Notes under the pieces: generated by a model | Database searches by the model: none | Told to the model about the DNA's origin: nothing | Seen by the model: the letters and a program-made list of their open reading frames with translations, nothing else | Translations under genes and position numbers: made by a program | Part shown: piece by piece, positions 10,821 to 21,891 of the stretch | Numbering within the stretch: position 1 is the stretch's first letter | Layout of the letters: each line of letters starts with the position of its first letter | Assembly: GCA_013339895.1 (NCBI GenBank) | Contig: JABACO010000013.1 | Span: forward strand, 5,257,823-5,321,822 | Source of the DNA: Ephydatia muelleri | Taxonomy: Eukaryota > Porifera > Demospongiae > Spongillida > Spongillidae | Direction of reading: 5' to 3' | DNA: 64,000 bases

Positions 10821-12329
10821 AAGAGTGTTAGCTTCCCTGAAATGAAGTGAGAGCAGAATGCCTGGTCACTAATATAATAGCAAGTACCCAGTACTGCAAG
10901 ATAGATTCAATCACACTTGTCTTATGGAGCCGAAGTCGGTGATATAGTACAACAGATCAGTCGGGTATCCAGACTACGTGGAGTCATGACTGCATGGTGT
11001 GTCAATGCCAATGCATGCACTAAGAGAAACATGTACTAGGATGAGACTGCATTATCAAATTGCTCGGGTTACATGCTTCATCGTGGGTGGTGTGCATGTA
11101 GATCTCATCTTATGCAAATTTGCAAAAGCCTGCACAAGCAGGGTGCAAAGTGCATATGGGGTCCTCAAATCCAGTTCTACTGGGAAGGATGCAGCAGAAC
11201 ACCTTCTAGTGATAGATATTGAGGCAAAATCAACATCGCTGATAGAAATGCCCCATGTTGGGGTAGGACGACTAGATGTGGGAAATGAATAATTGTCTTG
11301 ACTGGAGTGTCCTGCTGGGATGAATAGATCGAACATAAGTGTATGGAATAATTATAGGTACATGTATTATGTACATGGTGTGGATAGAGCATCAGTACAT
11401 GTATTCGCCAACGGAAGAGCGCTATCCAAATACTTACATGAAGGTTCGTAAAGAAAAGCTTTAAGCCTAGCAGAACTGTCAACCATTAGCCATTAGGGCT
11501 GTTAGCTTATTAGAGTACTGTTAGCCCCAAGGGTATAAATGTTAGCCATTTCCATCTGAACAGCAAAGAGTTACAATTGTCAAACACAAGGGGGATTCGG
11601 ACACTTCCCGCACTCGGTAAATTTCATGTAGGACCACCATTATTATCAATTCTTATTAATCATACACATAAACACCAGTATTTATTAATAATTCTGGCAA
11701 GCTATTATGCAATGACATACGTTCATGAATAAATTATGCGCGGTAGAAACTAATTTTTTGTCTTTATTTTAGTTAAAGAATGGTTCATGGAATAATTTTA
11801 CGAAGTACACATATGATAATCAGACCGATTTATTATACATAGTAAAATTCAATTTGAAATAATTCACAACATGACCGCCGATGTATGGGTGATATCTGGA
11901 TATGCTGAGTCTTTCTGCCCGGATTATTATCCATTGCCAACCCAAATTTTGGCAATGTTGTATTTCCAACTAAATGGTCCAAGACTGACGGTTAGTGAAG
12001 TATGTATTACACTACTGTGATTTCATGGCTGTTTTCATTTTAAGTCCATATTTGAGCCCTAACGAGAGGAAGGTGTTACTGAGCTTATCAAAGGTATGTA
12101 ATGTACTTTCACACCGTTATGTATGAGTGACATTAACACAGGTGTTCCAAATTGCATACTGCAACTTTTTTTCTGTTGATCTGTCGATCCAATGGCAACA
12201 AATCTGTGAAGAGTTTGTTACCAGTGTGAGGAATTATATGCCCACTTTACTAAGAAAACCTAAATACACCTGCTGCTTCACCTGGTTCAATCCTTGCAAG
12301 ATTCAGACCATGCTCAGCATTGAGTGCAG
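10821..12329. other. No gene recognised
   Basis: About 1.5 kb with only short, unsupported open frames. An ATG-free overlap of frames near 11000-11340 on both strands has no recognisable motif. Confidence 0.4.
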
Positions 12330-12333
12330 AGAG

Positions 12334-12364
<31 letters not shown>

Positions 12365-12440
12365 CGCGTGTGTCCATGTGTGTGCATGTGTCTTTGTGTG
12401 TGCATGTGTGTGTGCATGTGTGTGTGTGTGTGAGCGCACG
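12330..12440. repeat. (TG)n-rich low-complexity tract
   Basis: TG repeat grading into TGTGCATG-type variants. The Cys/Val-rich and Thr/His-rich frames on the two strands are artefacts of the repeat. Confidence 0.9.
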
Positions 12441-13539
12441 CGTTTGCTGTGTTGTGCTCATATTGAACCTGACAGACCATCTTCTGTATTTTTTTAGATG
12501 CGAATCATTATCATTGAGAGCTCAGAATAATTATAGCAACTGACTTTCACATAGTTGCAATATTTGCCATCATTTTACTGTACAGCAACATCTTCGTTAC
12601 CTGCATGTGTGGATGTGATGCCCCTTCTTCTGGTGATTTACAGTATACTAAATGAGATAATGTCTGTAAAGGAATACACATTATGTTTCTCTCATATTTA
12701 GGTGTGGTGATGCTTTGAGAAAATGTATCTCTTGCCTATGATGAAGCATTTTTTCAATAATATTCCCATTGAAGAACTTAATGCAGGCAGAAGTATACAT
12801 CATCCAGCTCAGGAGCACTAAGAAAAGTGAGCACGCCTATGTGTACATACATCAGGTAGCTTTACATAATACTACATACAGCTTAGGTCCAAACAACCTC
12901 AAATACTCAAACAAACCTTGGAACTGTTGGTCTTAGCTACCCAACTATTGAAGGACTTCAGAACGACCAAGGAGTCAACATTCAGCTTCTGCACTTGCCT
13001 ACCTGAGGATTATGTAAAGGTTTTTGCTGGGATCATGGCCATGTGATTCAGAACTAGTAAATGCTGAAGATCTTATTGAAACCGTCTCTTATCTGGTAAA
13101 AGTCTAGTGGCAAGTCACTCTCCATCAGCACTGAATAGCAACAGCACAAAAGATTTAAAGCATGACTACTGAAACTCATTCTGATTGACAAGTGGTTTGC
13201 ACCTTGACAGTATTGCGTAGCATTGGCTCAACAATGTGCATGTTTAGCCTCAAATGCAAGGGGGACCCCCCCCCCCTCCCCAGATTTCGCATCAGGTAGG
13301 GTGCAAAACTTATGTTGGTCTTTTTAGACTTTTCTGTTAGCCATTCAAGCCCAAAAGTTAGCCTTTTTATAAGGCTGTGTTAGTCTTTTCTGACCTTGAC
13401 AGTTGACATCTCTGGTCTAGCTGAGCAGTTAATGTACGTCATGGTGACCAAATATTATGTTTTGAACCTTCCCGGAATGTGTGTGCATTATTTGGAAGTC
13501 CTTGAAGCAATTCAGTGTAAGAGGTTTCTGTGCAGGGTC
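12441..13539. other. No gene recognised
   Basis: Unique sequence with a short C run near 13267. I see no exon. Confidence 0.4.
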
Positions 13540-13765
13540 TCTCTCTGTGTGTGTGTATATATGTGTGTATGTACATACTGTGTGTGTGTACGTTCTGTGT
13601 GTGTGTGTACGTACTGTGTGTATGCATGTACTGTGTGTACGTAGGTACACACAGTACATACGTACACATAGGTACACACACAGTACATACGTACACATAG
13701 GTACACACACAGTACATACGTACACATAGGTACACACACAGTACTTACGTACACATATGTGTACT
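13540..13765. repeat. GT/AC repeat with a 29-base tandem unit and an inverted partner
   Basis: The left half is TGTGTGTACGTACTG-like. The right half (about 13644-13755) is four tandem units of about 29 bases, each reading GTACACACACAGTACATACG then TACACATAG. The halves are roughly inverted copies, so the whole can fold into a hairpin. Confidence 0.85.
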
Positions 13766-15488
13766 GGTATTGTCATATAGTATTATACTTGTGGGAGGGA
13801 CCCAATGGTGAGGTTTGACATATGTGCATTAAGTTACTATGCATTCATGCATTGTGCAAAAACTTTGTGTACATGTATATATGTATGTGTGTGCGTGTAT
13901 GTGGTGTATGCATGTATGCATGTATGTGTGCATATGTATGTGCATGTTATTAGGATCTTGCTACATGTGCTAACTTCAAATGCAGAGGTTAAGCATGCTT
14001 CCCTGGTTATTGCACCACACAGTTTGCCCTTCAACATGCTGCTCTTCCACCCCATCTGATGGCTGTAACAAGCAATTCTAGTTTTACATATCATGATATG
14101 GTATGAGCACCACACAGCGAGTACAAAAAAAGTCAAGTAACATGTTGTCTCATCTCCATGGAAACAGTTCCAAACAGACCTGTAAGCAGCTATTGATATT
14201 GAACCTAGAACAACAAAGTGCCATGCATCAGACTAAATGCCTCTACCACTAGGCCAAAGTCTCTGCATCAGGCCCAAAGCACACTCCACCCCCCTTCCAT
14301 CATGCACTTGATTGCAAAGCTTATGGCACCAGGACTAATGTTTGCTGCCATCAGGCCCAATAGGCCCATGTCATCACCACCAAAACCCCTGTCTCTGATT
14401 TGCACACAGTGTGTGGTTTGTGCAAACATAGATACATGTACACAACGTATGGTATGTGCATTAAAAACATCATTACTAGTACTGTAGGCAGCAGATAGCT
14501 AACCACATTGTAAGGACTGCCCCCCCCCCCCCCTGTGGAAAATTACACACAATCAACCCTATTGTAAGGTCTGCACCTCAGATACTGCTCTTCCCATTAG
14601 GCATGTACATTTGTACAATTGCATAGCATTACTCAATGTTTCAATGTTGTGTAGATAAAGTTTCACAACTGGCTCCCACCAAGCTAATGCTGCTGGACAA
14701 CCAGACCTCCTGCTATATATGCAGTCAAGGGCATGTTCCATACGTGACTGGGAGCCCCAACTGTCACTGACTGCCCTAACTGATTCTGTTCTCAACGGTT
14801 CATTTAGCCTAGCACTGATAGCGGAACACAATGAATTAAATTCATAACAAATAGTACATTTGCGTACGCACAAGGACAGATTGCCAACTACAATAGGCAC
14901 ATACAAGAACCAGCGGAGTCCCACGCTACACTAACGTCACTCAGCCAGCGCAAACAGAACCGTTACACCTACGGAGACATATACTAGTACAAAGTTACTG
15001 TTAGTGTACCATACACGTTGAACCTTCAGGAAGCTACAGAGATTCAAACAGAGATTCACCACTCTACCCCATCTCTCAAGTTGCTGGAGAAACGACAGTA
15101 ACTGTTTATAAGAGTTACAATGACGTCAGATCAACTGCATACGAAATAAATTTGAGACAACTAAATGATGGCATCGTAAACAAGCTCACCTATTGGACCA
15201 CGCCCCATGCCACACCCCTGATATGGTTGGTTATTTATTTTGTTCTGGCTGAGCCGACATGTTTAAACAGATTATGAGCCAGGGTGATGGTACCTGAAGT
15301 AATTATGTTGAACATTCAATCGAACCGACAAGTATGTAACGACTATGTAAATAGCATTAAAAAACACTAAAATGTATCAAAATATATATTCTTGCTTTGC
15401 ACCTCCACTATCAGTTGAGGATGAAAAACTATTAGCATTGGATTACAATGATTAGGACAATTTGAAAGCTATTTGTGTACATGTCTAC
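13766..15488. other. No gene recognised
   Basis: The longest frame is at 14559-14924 on the minus strand (121 codons) and matches no family I know. It has no paralogue here and no splice context, so I do not call it. A C run is at about 14520-14533. Confidence 0.4.
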
Positions 15489-16125
15489 GGAAAAGCACTT
15501 TCATCAAGTCGAACCGACATATAATTATTCATGATCACACCATTGTTCCCAATACTACTTGATTTAGATGAAGACGTTTCAGAGGTTGCAACTGTCTTAG
15601 CATGTTTCACGGTCTAAAAATAATAAAACAAAAAACAATCTGTGTACATGGAAATGAGGAGTTATGAATGTTTTCCGTGATTATTATTATCTAAAAATTC
15701 AACTCAATTTCAAATTTGGATACTGGGTGCCAATGTTATGAGATTTCATAGAGAAAAATTCCACTACCAAAACAATGCAAATCTGATGTCCTTTGATTTC
15801 TGGATATGGTCTGCACATGTTCACCCAAAAAAGTATCAAAAGCTGTTAAAGCTTATGCTTCATCGTGTATGCAATGAATAATACCTTGTACTAGCATTTC
15901 ATCATAAGCATCACCTTGATCATTGGTAATGGAAGCATTATCATCAACCTCAGGTTCACCTTCCTGCTCCGAGAACACAACATGCAATATACATGCATGA
16001 GAAAATGAATATTTACATACACCTGTGTCTTCTAGTGGTGAGGAATAAAATAGGCGTTCATCAAAATCAAGCCACGTCTGCGGATAAAAGTAGACTATCT
16101 TATTGTTTACTACGTATTTGGACAC
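15489..16125 (-). CDS. Possible small multi-exon gene, unidentified
   Basis: Read on the minus strand, a segment below 16125 gives SKYVVNNKIVYFYPQTWLDF and ends LEDTG before GTATGT (about 16020). A second begins after TTCTCGGAG near 15966, gives an acidic QEGEPEVDD stretch and ends at CTAGTACAAG before GTATTA (about 15883). A third candidate follows TTATTTTTAG near 15617 with TVKHAKTVATSETSSSKSSS. The first two join in phase. The phase into the third does not fit well, and no start codon is evident. I do not recognise the product. This could be a real small gene or chance. Confidence 0.25.
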
Positions 16126-17004
16126 CTACATACCTCACGAGGTGCATCGTTCGGTGTTGCGAGACTGCTAGCAAAAGATGTGTGAGACGGTCTCAACAAA
16201 TGTCGATCGAGGTTGAACTGGCGTGTGTCTCCTCACACACGTGGCAGCAATACAGAACTAACGGAGATAATGCACATACAACATACAGTTATCTACTCGA
16301 TCGGTTTACGTTTCGATCACCAATACTATTATACGCTTTCCCACCACGATTTCGTTTGGAACATGTTGCCATTTTTGTGTGGATTTTGTTTTCGTAGCGT
16401 GCTTAATACCGTAAATCTGTTATTTTATATCACGCATGTCTGCGCACGAGTGATGTACAGCCTGGGCACGAGCTACACAGTACTACATGTAATTAACTGT
16501 ATACAGAGGGGGCGTGCCCCCTTCCGTTCATGTAATTGTATATTCATGTTACGTAATCGTACCTGATGTAGCGTATGAAAGAAGTATTAACGCTTCGCGA
16601 CCATTCAAAAGCGACCACGAAGGCTCTCCGCCTCACTGTATGACAAAAATGCTATACATATTAGTAGTACATATTCTTTCATGCTTTTGTATTAAGTGAT
16701 AAGTGCTAATTTTTCATTATGAATGTGTCTCAGTATTGCTATATTTCTCAAAGCTTCCGCGCTTCGCGCGCCAGGGGGCACATACCCCACCTACACCCTG
16801 TGCCCCCCCCCCCTTCCTAAATTCCTGGATCCGCCCCTGTACAGCTTGAATCAGGGGTGCCACAATCTTTTTCAGGGCTGATTAACAGTTTGTAAAGGTC
16901 CTGTTCTGAAGCCACATTCTGAGCCGGGGCTTTGCAATGCCTCTGATCCAGACTGCTGCTTCATCCCGAATACTCTCTGGTAACAGTACGCAGATAACCT
17001 GGTA
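16126..17004. other. Intergenic with a transposon-end remnant
   Basis: A C run followed by CCTGGATCCGCCCCTG ends near 16840. It resembles the right end of the element at 48713-49591 (CCTGGATCCGCCACTG). The GGGGGCGTGCCCCCTTCCG block near 16508 also resembles that element's left interior (near 48791). This is probably a decayed relative. No gene. Confidence 0.4.
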
Positions 17005-17061
17005 CCAGTATGCAGGGCTGCCGCGATATGCGATGTATCGCGATATGCGATATATCGCGAT

Positions 17062-17319
17062 ATATGGGACAGTTTCCGCGAAAATTGCCCCACGGTTAGA
17101 ATGTTATAAAAATGCATCGCGTTTGAATCACTATATCTTCCCAATGGATAACGCCATCGACTTCCTATTTTCAACACTTCATACTACACCATTTCACTAT
17201 GAAGTGTTGAAAATAGGAAGCCGATAGCGTTATCCGTTGGGACGTTATAGCGATTCAAACGCGATGCATTTTTATAACATTTTAACCGTGGGGCAATTTT
17301 CGCGGAAACTGTCCCATAT
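17062..17319. mobile_element. Fold-back MITE (TATGGGAC family), nested
   Basis: A 258-base near-perfect palindrome starting ATATGGGACAGTTTCCGCG and ending with its mirror, around a loop near CTACACCATTTCAC. It lies 49 bases inside the left end of the hAT element at 17013. Its outer ~120 bases match both ends of the 7-kb inverted-repeat element at 55923-62896, so it looks like that element with its interior deleted. Confidence 0.9.
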
Positions 17320-17600
17320 TTTAGATATGCGATAAATCGCGATATTTTTTTAGTCATATCGCAATACAAACGTACATGGGATATACGGAGATAGACGGAA
17401 GAATAGACGGAGAAAGACGAAAATATACGAAAAGTCATTCAGCAGCTGCAACTAGTGTTGGGCCGCACACATACATTCGGATGCGTACATGTGCATATAT
17501 ACTGTAAATTATCCGCCCCCATCGAAATAAAAATCAGCCGCCCGTGTAAGTATTTGAATGTGTAACCGCGAACGCTTATAATAAGTACCTCTTTTTCATC

Positions 17601-17857
17601 ATATGGGACAGTTTCCGCAAAAATTGCCCCACGGTTACAATATTATAAAAATGCATCGCGTTTGAATCGCTATAACTTCCCAACGGATAACGCTATCGAC
17701 TTCCTATTTTCAACACTTCATACTACACCATTTTACTATGAAGTGTTGAAAATAGGAAGTAGATGGCGTCATCCGTTGGGAAGTTATAGCGAGTCAAACG
17801 CGATGCATTTTATAACATTTTAACCGTGGGGCAATTTTCGCGGAAACTGTCCCATAT
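17601..17857. mobile_element. Fold-back MITE (TATGGGAC family), second nested copy
   Basis: A 257-base palindrome of the same family and structure as 17062-17319, with a few substitutions. It starts ATATGGGACAGTTTCCGCA and ends GTCCCATAT. Also inside the 17013-18536 hAT element. Confidence 0.9.
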
Positions 17858-18284
17858 TATATATGTACACGTATTATTTCCTGAAATATTGTCACGGAAA
17901 AGTTCACGGTGATGGCGATAATATCGTTAAACACGAGTCTTTTTTCGGGCTACTTGTATAGTGGCAAAATTACAACACGACCATAAAATCATTTTGGAAT
18001 CATTATGTGATCGGAAAGCATATCATTAATGTTCAATCACGCAGTGATTTAATCCTCTCTTAAATTCTTTTCCTGTATGGGATATTATACTACAAAAAAT
18101 GTATTTATCCGGCCGGTCGAGTAAGTGACTTCATGCATGATTTCTTTTCTGGTGTATAACTCATGCCGTGGGGCAAGCCCTTTCTAAAGGTACAGTCACA
18201 GCTAGATGCTTCCTTATACCATTTAGGCAACACTCTATTCATGTACATGTATACCGGTATATGTACCAATGTACTGTGTCTCAT

Positions 18285-18309
18285 CCCCCCCCCCCCCCCC
18301 CCCCCCCCC
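18285..18309. repeat. Poly-C tract, 25 bases
   Basis: Uninterrupted C run inside the hAT element at 17013-18536. Confidence 0.95.
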
Positions 18310-18544
18310 GGGCCGGCCTCCCCCCTCCCGCGCCCTATAGCATTTTATGTGTTTGTTCTTGTGTCGCCACCCCAACAACGCAACCTCAACTTGCATGAAA
18401 ATTGTGTGGTTATTGATCAATAATTGCTCGATGAATATACTTAAAGAATATCGCGATACAATATCGCGATACTTTACTCATATCGCGAATTGCGATATAG
18501 GCGATATAGACTAAAGACCATATCGCGGCAGCACTGCCAGTATG

Positions 18545-19862
18545 GTATGTTTCTGTGAACAGACTGAGCCAGTGGTCAACCAATTCTGAATTCATACGAC
18601 TGCCCTCTAATAACAGTCACAAGAACACTTTTTACTGTGGACTGTAATTCTGTTCAGCGAGCTGTCTCAGTAGTCTGGAAAGCTGCGAGTTTGAGAAAGG
18701 GGAGAGCACAAGGACGATCGAACGCCAGAGAACTAGTGAAGCAGTTTGACTTTCAAGCATGATTGGAACAACATGTTGTACTGTTTAAATGTATACTGTG
18801 TTTGATATTGCTTTGTTTGAAGTAATAGCGCTGCGTGGGTGCGTGTGGATTGATTACGAGATAACAGCTGCTGGCGATTGTACCAGAGATAATTATCTCT
18901 GATTGTACGCGACTGATACAAGTTTATATATTATCTCTGATACAAGGGCTGACGCCCTCTGGTAAGCACAGTCCGAGACAGAAAGTTGCTCTATCGGGGC
19001 TGATTCAGGCGTTTTTATCAGGCATAACCTATATATGGTACCAACCTGTCTAAATATTGGTTCCAGGCTGGTACAAGAAAATATTTCTGGCTGTGTAAGC
19101 AGAGATAATCTCTGGTGTAAGCAAGGTCAATGCGCGAGCGTACCTTTGAATCAACCTGTAATCATGACTGTTAAAATATCTAGTTCAGATTGAAATAAGT
19201 ACCATTACCAGGTTGTACTATCAACTAAGTACAACAGTCCACAATCAGACTGTTGTTATCAGTAACTCTGTGACCCACCCCTGGTACAGGCTGAAAAGTA
19301 CCACAAGGTTTGAATCAGCAGAGGCGGCGGAACACCCTAATAGCGGGGGCGGAAAGTAACATTTTCACTATACATGGAAAGGTTGTCACTCAATAATAGT
19401 GAAAATGGATGAATAACATGGACTTCCCCCACCTCGGCTGTGTAATAGTGGTTATGAAAACTCACGTGCCAAGTGTTCACGTGCGCCTTGTTGAATTACT
19501 ACTAATCGGCTTGCTGTTAAGGTGAGCGATCGAGCTGTATAGTGGGATTCGGTTCAGTGTATGGGCTAACGAATTTCATAAGCAGTTTCGTAGCAGAGAT
19601 AATAGATAAGCGCTGGGGGACTAGCGGAGGTATGGTATTTAAGTGAGTCTTAACACCTATAATCCGAGAAGAGGTCTGGAAGGCCTCCGGAATTCTCCCT
19701 TAGACTTAAACACCTTCCAGTACGGCCTTGATACAGCATTTCAAGCACAGAAACGAGGCCAATGAATCAGCGCAGTACGAGCAGCTCCCATACAAAGAAA
19801 TGTTCTGTTTTTGTTTTTTTTTTAAAGTTGTAACGCAGCCGCCGCGAAGTAGACAAAGCATG
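18545..19862. other. Intergenic, no gene recognised
   Basis: Contains repeated AGAGATAATTATCTCT-type words near 18885-19110 and nothing I can assign. No exon. Confidence 0.4.
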
Positions 19863-19870
19863 GAACAGTT

Positions 19871-20830
19871 CAGTGTTGCCGCGGTCAGCTATTATCGATC
19901 CGGTCACGATCACGGCTAACCGTACCGGATCGTCCCGGTCACCTTCACGGACGGTAGCTGACCGTATACAACCCACCCGATCAAAGTTGACGGTTACCGG
20001 GAAAAATCGAAGCGGTTACGGACGAACCGTAGTATATACATGTGTTTGATTAAATTTAACTAATAATGACATGAACACGTGCGTTTAGTAGTACAAGTTA
20101 TGCATTGAAGTTTTTGTTGCATCGCAGAAAGATAACCCTTTCAACCCTTCCTCCATCCATACGCCACCGTTTGCGTTCCACAATAAGTTTAAGTTGAGAG
20201 AATACCCTCTCAGAGGGTGCACTTGAGGCAGGAATGGCCAAGTACTTTTGAGCCATCAAGGCAACATGTGGAAACTTCACTTCGTGGTCACTCCACCACT
20301 CCATCGCATTGTTCACACGCCAATTGGTCAGTGGCTCTTGCAGATAACATTTCAATTCCTCCAACACTATATCTCTTTTGCTTGTTTGAGTCAGAGATAC
20401 ATGGCTATACTCAAGCATTACGTCATTGACAACTTAACTAATGTATGCATTATTGGCGATTAGAGTGGGAGGATGCAATTAAGTCAGTGCCACGAGATCT
20501 GCATTGTACACGTTCAGTTCGTTCCGAGATTCGCAAACAATTCAAGCAGCTGCAAATTAAACAAGATTTGCAAAGAAGCAGCTGCAAATCGATTGCAGGA
20601 TTTGCAAACAACCAGCTGCAAATTGATTGTCAATATTGTTGCATTGCACATATGTAACCGTGTAAATTTTTGACGGTTCCCGGCTATCTAGCTGAAAAAA
20701 CTGGCGGTTCGGTGATTCGCGACCAACATTACGTCATGCATCTTTTCTGGCGGTCACGGACACGGTCAGGCCAACCGTATCGGCTGATTTGCCGGTTTTC
20801 ACGGTTGACGGGCAAACCGCGGCATCACTG
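19871..20830. mobile_element. hAT-type DNA transposon, internally deleted, 960 bp
   Basis: The inverted ends are CAGTGTTGCCGCGGT on the left and, reverse-complemented, CAGTGATGCCGCGGT on the right. A perfect 8-base target duplication GAACAGTT lies at 19863-19870 and 20831-20838. Subterminal regions repeat ACCGT/CGGTCA motifs. The interior keeps only the C-terminal end of a transposase (20098-20418). Its ends share CAG-G-TGCCGCG with the hAT element at 17013, so the two are related families. Confidence 0.93.
20098..20418 (-). pseudogene. hAT transposase C-terminal dimerisation fragment
   Basis: About 106 codons carrying the hallmark of the hAT C-terminal dimerisation domain: FPHVALMAQKYLAIPASSAP, SERVFSQ, then RKRWRM. 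The family's full transposase is about 600-700 residues with an N-terminal BED finger and an RNase H-like catalytic core. Both are missing here, so the element cannot mobilise itself. The frame is intact over the part that remains. Confidence 0.88.
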
Positions 20831-20838
20831 GAACAGTT

Positions 20839-21891
20839 CAAATATGGCATCTGTATTCATCGGGCACTTCACTTGTAGCGTTAGCTGCGCACTGTAGCTT
20901 ATTTCAAACTGATCGAAACGAAATTCCGACCACAAGCAGAGGAGAATATGGACAAGGGGTCAAAGGCACGTGCAAGGGGTCTAATGTAATCTGCAAAGGT
21001 GATAAGATTGAGTAGCTGTAACGCTTCTTTGTGTATAGCTGCATTTCATGGTCCTTTCCTACCACGGAAAATTGCAGTATACGGAGCTGGTTATTCATTG
21101 GGCAGATAGGGGATTAAAAGGGGGAGTATACGCCGCTTGACTCACCCCAGAAGTGTAACGAAGTCATTGAAGTGCACAGTATAACAATATGCACTATAAT
21201 GTCTCATAATAATTAAAGCTGTATTAATTTCGACCCTATCCTGCTCTCTGTGTAATTAACCATTTCAGCACTTGCTGCTAATAGGACTGTTATCACAGGA
21301 AGAGAGCACATGGCAACACGAAAGGTATACCGAAACAAAGTTTTAACTCTTTGAACACCAAGTGCGTACACACACACCATTCATGCATGATTTAGATATT
21401 GCGTGCAAAAATGTGTTGATCAGTCACAGCTCTATGATGCATGTGCTTGCTGAACGTGTAACCTTATAAGTACATGTACAACGTTTCTTCTCACACTGGC
21501 TAAAGAACTCCATTATTCAGATGACCTCTCTTCACTAATGCATCACTTCAATGCTCCAAGAACAAGAATGCATAGCCCAAATCAGTGTAGTACATCATGC
21601 CTGTTCACTCCCCTCGTTCCCTCCCTCCCCCCCTCCCCCCTTTTGCCAGTTCATATTATGGGTTGTTGCAACCAAGGGTGCAATCGGGGTGTAATAGACA
21701 CACAAAATGTGCTTACAGCGGGACCACATATGTTCAAACATTTGTATGAATATGGGGTTACATGCACGTCAGTATTGGACTTACATGCACAGCATGAATG
21801 GTAAGGCATGCAGATAATATCTCGTTTTGTGAGCATGTATGCACTTGGCGTTCAAAGAGTTAAACACTTACATATCCTCTCTACTCTCTAG
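20839..21891. other. Upstream of the ankyrin-ROC-COR gene; 5' exon not found
   Basis: The first ankyrin exon I can see opens at 21892 after CTCTCTAG and in phase 0, so a start exon must lie further left. I could not identify it here: no ankyrin-like or ATG-bearing exon with a matching phase-0 donor stood out. Confidence 0.4.

Larger units (their letters stand above)
17013..18536. mobile_element. hAT-type DNA transposon, non-autonomous, 1524 bp
   Basis: The ends are inverted repeats: left CAGGGCTGCCGCGATATG, right (reverse complement) CAGTGCTGCCGCGATATG, one mismatch in 18. They are flanked by a perfect 8-base target duplication CCAGTATG (17005-17012 and 18537-18544). Both subterminal regions are packed with TATCGCGATAT motifs, as expected of hAT transposase binding sites. 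No transposase frame is present. Two fold-back elements (17062-17319 and 17601-17857) have landed inside, and a poly-C tract sits at 18285-18309. TIR length and 8-base duplication fit hAT; family placement is inference. Confidence 0.9.

Noticed and set aside
12127..12543. 138-codon plus-strand frame
   Set aside because: Its middle is a TG microsatellite and its ends have no recognisable sequence.
14218..14300. tRNA-like impression (CTCTACCACTAGGCCA)
   Set aside because: No cloverleaf with acceptor and T-arm pairing could be laid out, and the B-box consensus is missing.
14559..14924. 121-codon minus-strand frame
   Set aside because: No recognisable motif, paralogue or splice partner. Length is within what chance allows in 64 kb.
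18163..18423. Proline/glycine-rich frames around 18285
   Set aside because: Produced by the poly-C tract inside the hAT element.
21538..21804. Candidate start exon for the ROCO gene (88-codon frame with ATG)
   Set aside because: No ankyrin-like sequence, and no phase-0 donor that would join it to 21892.
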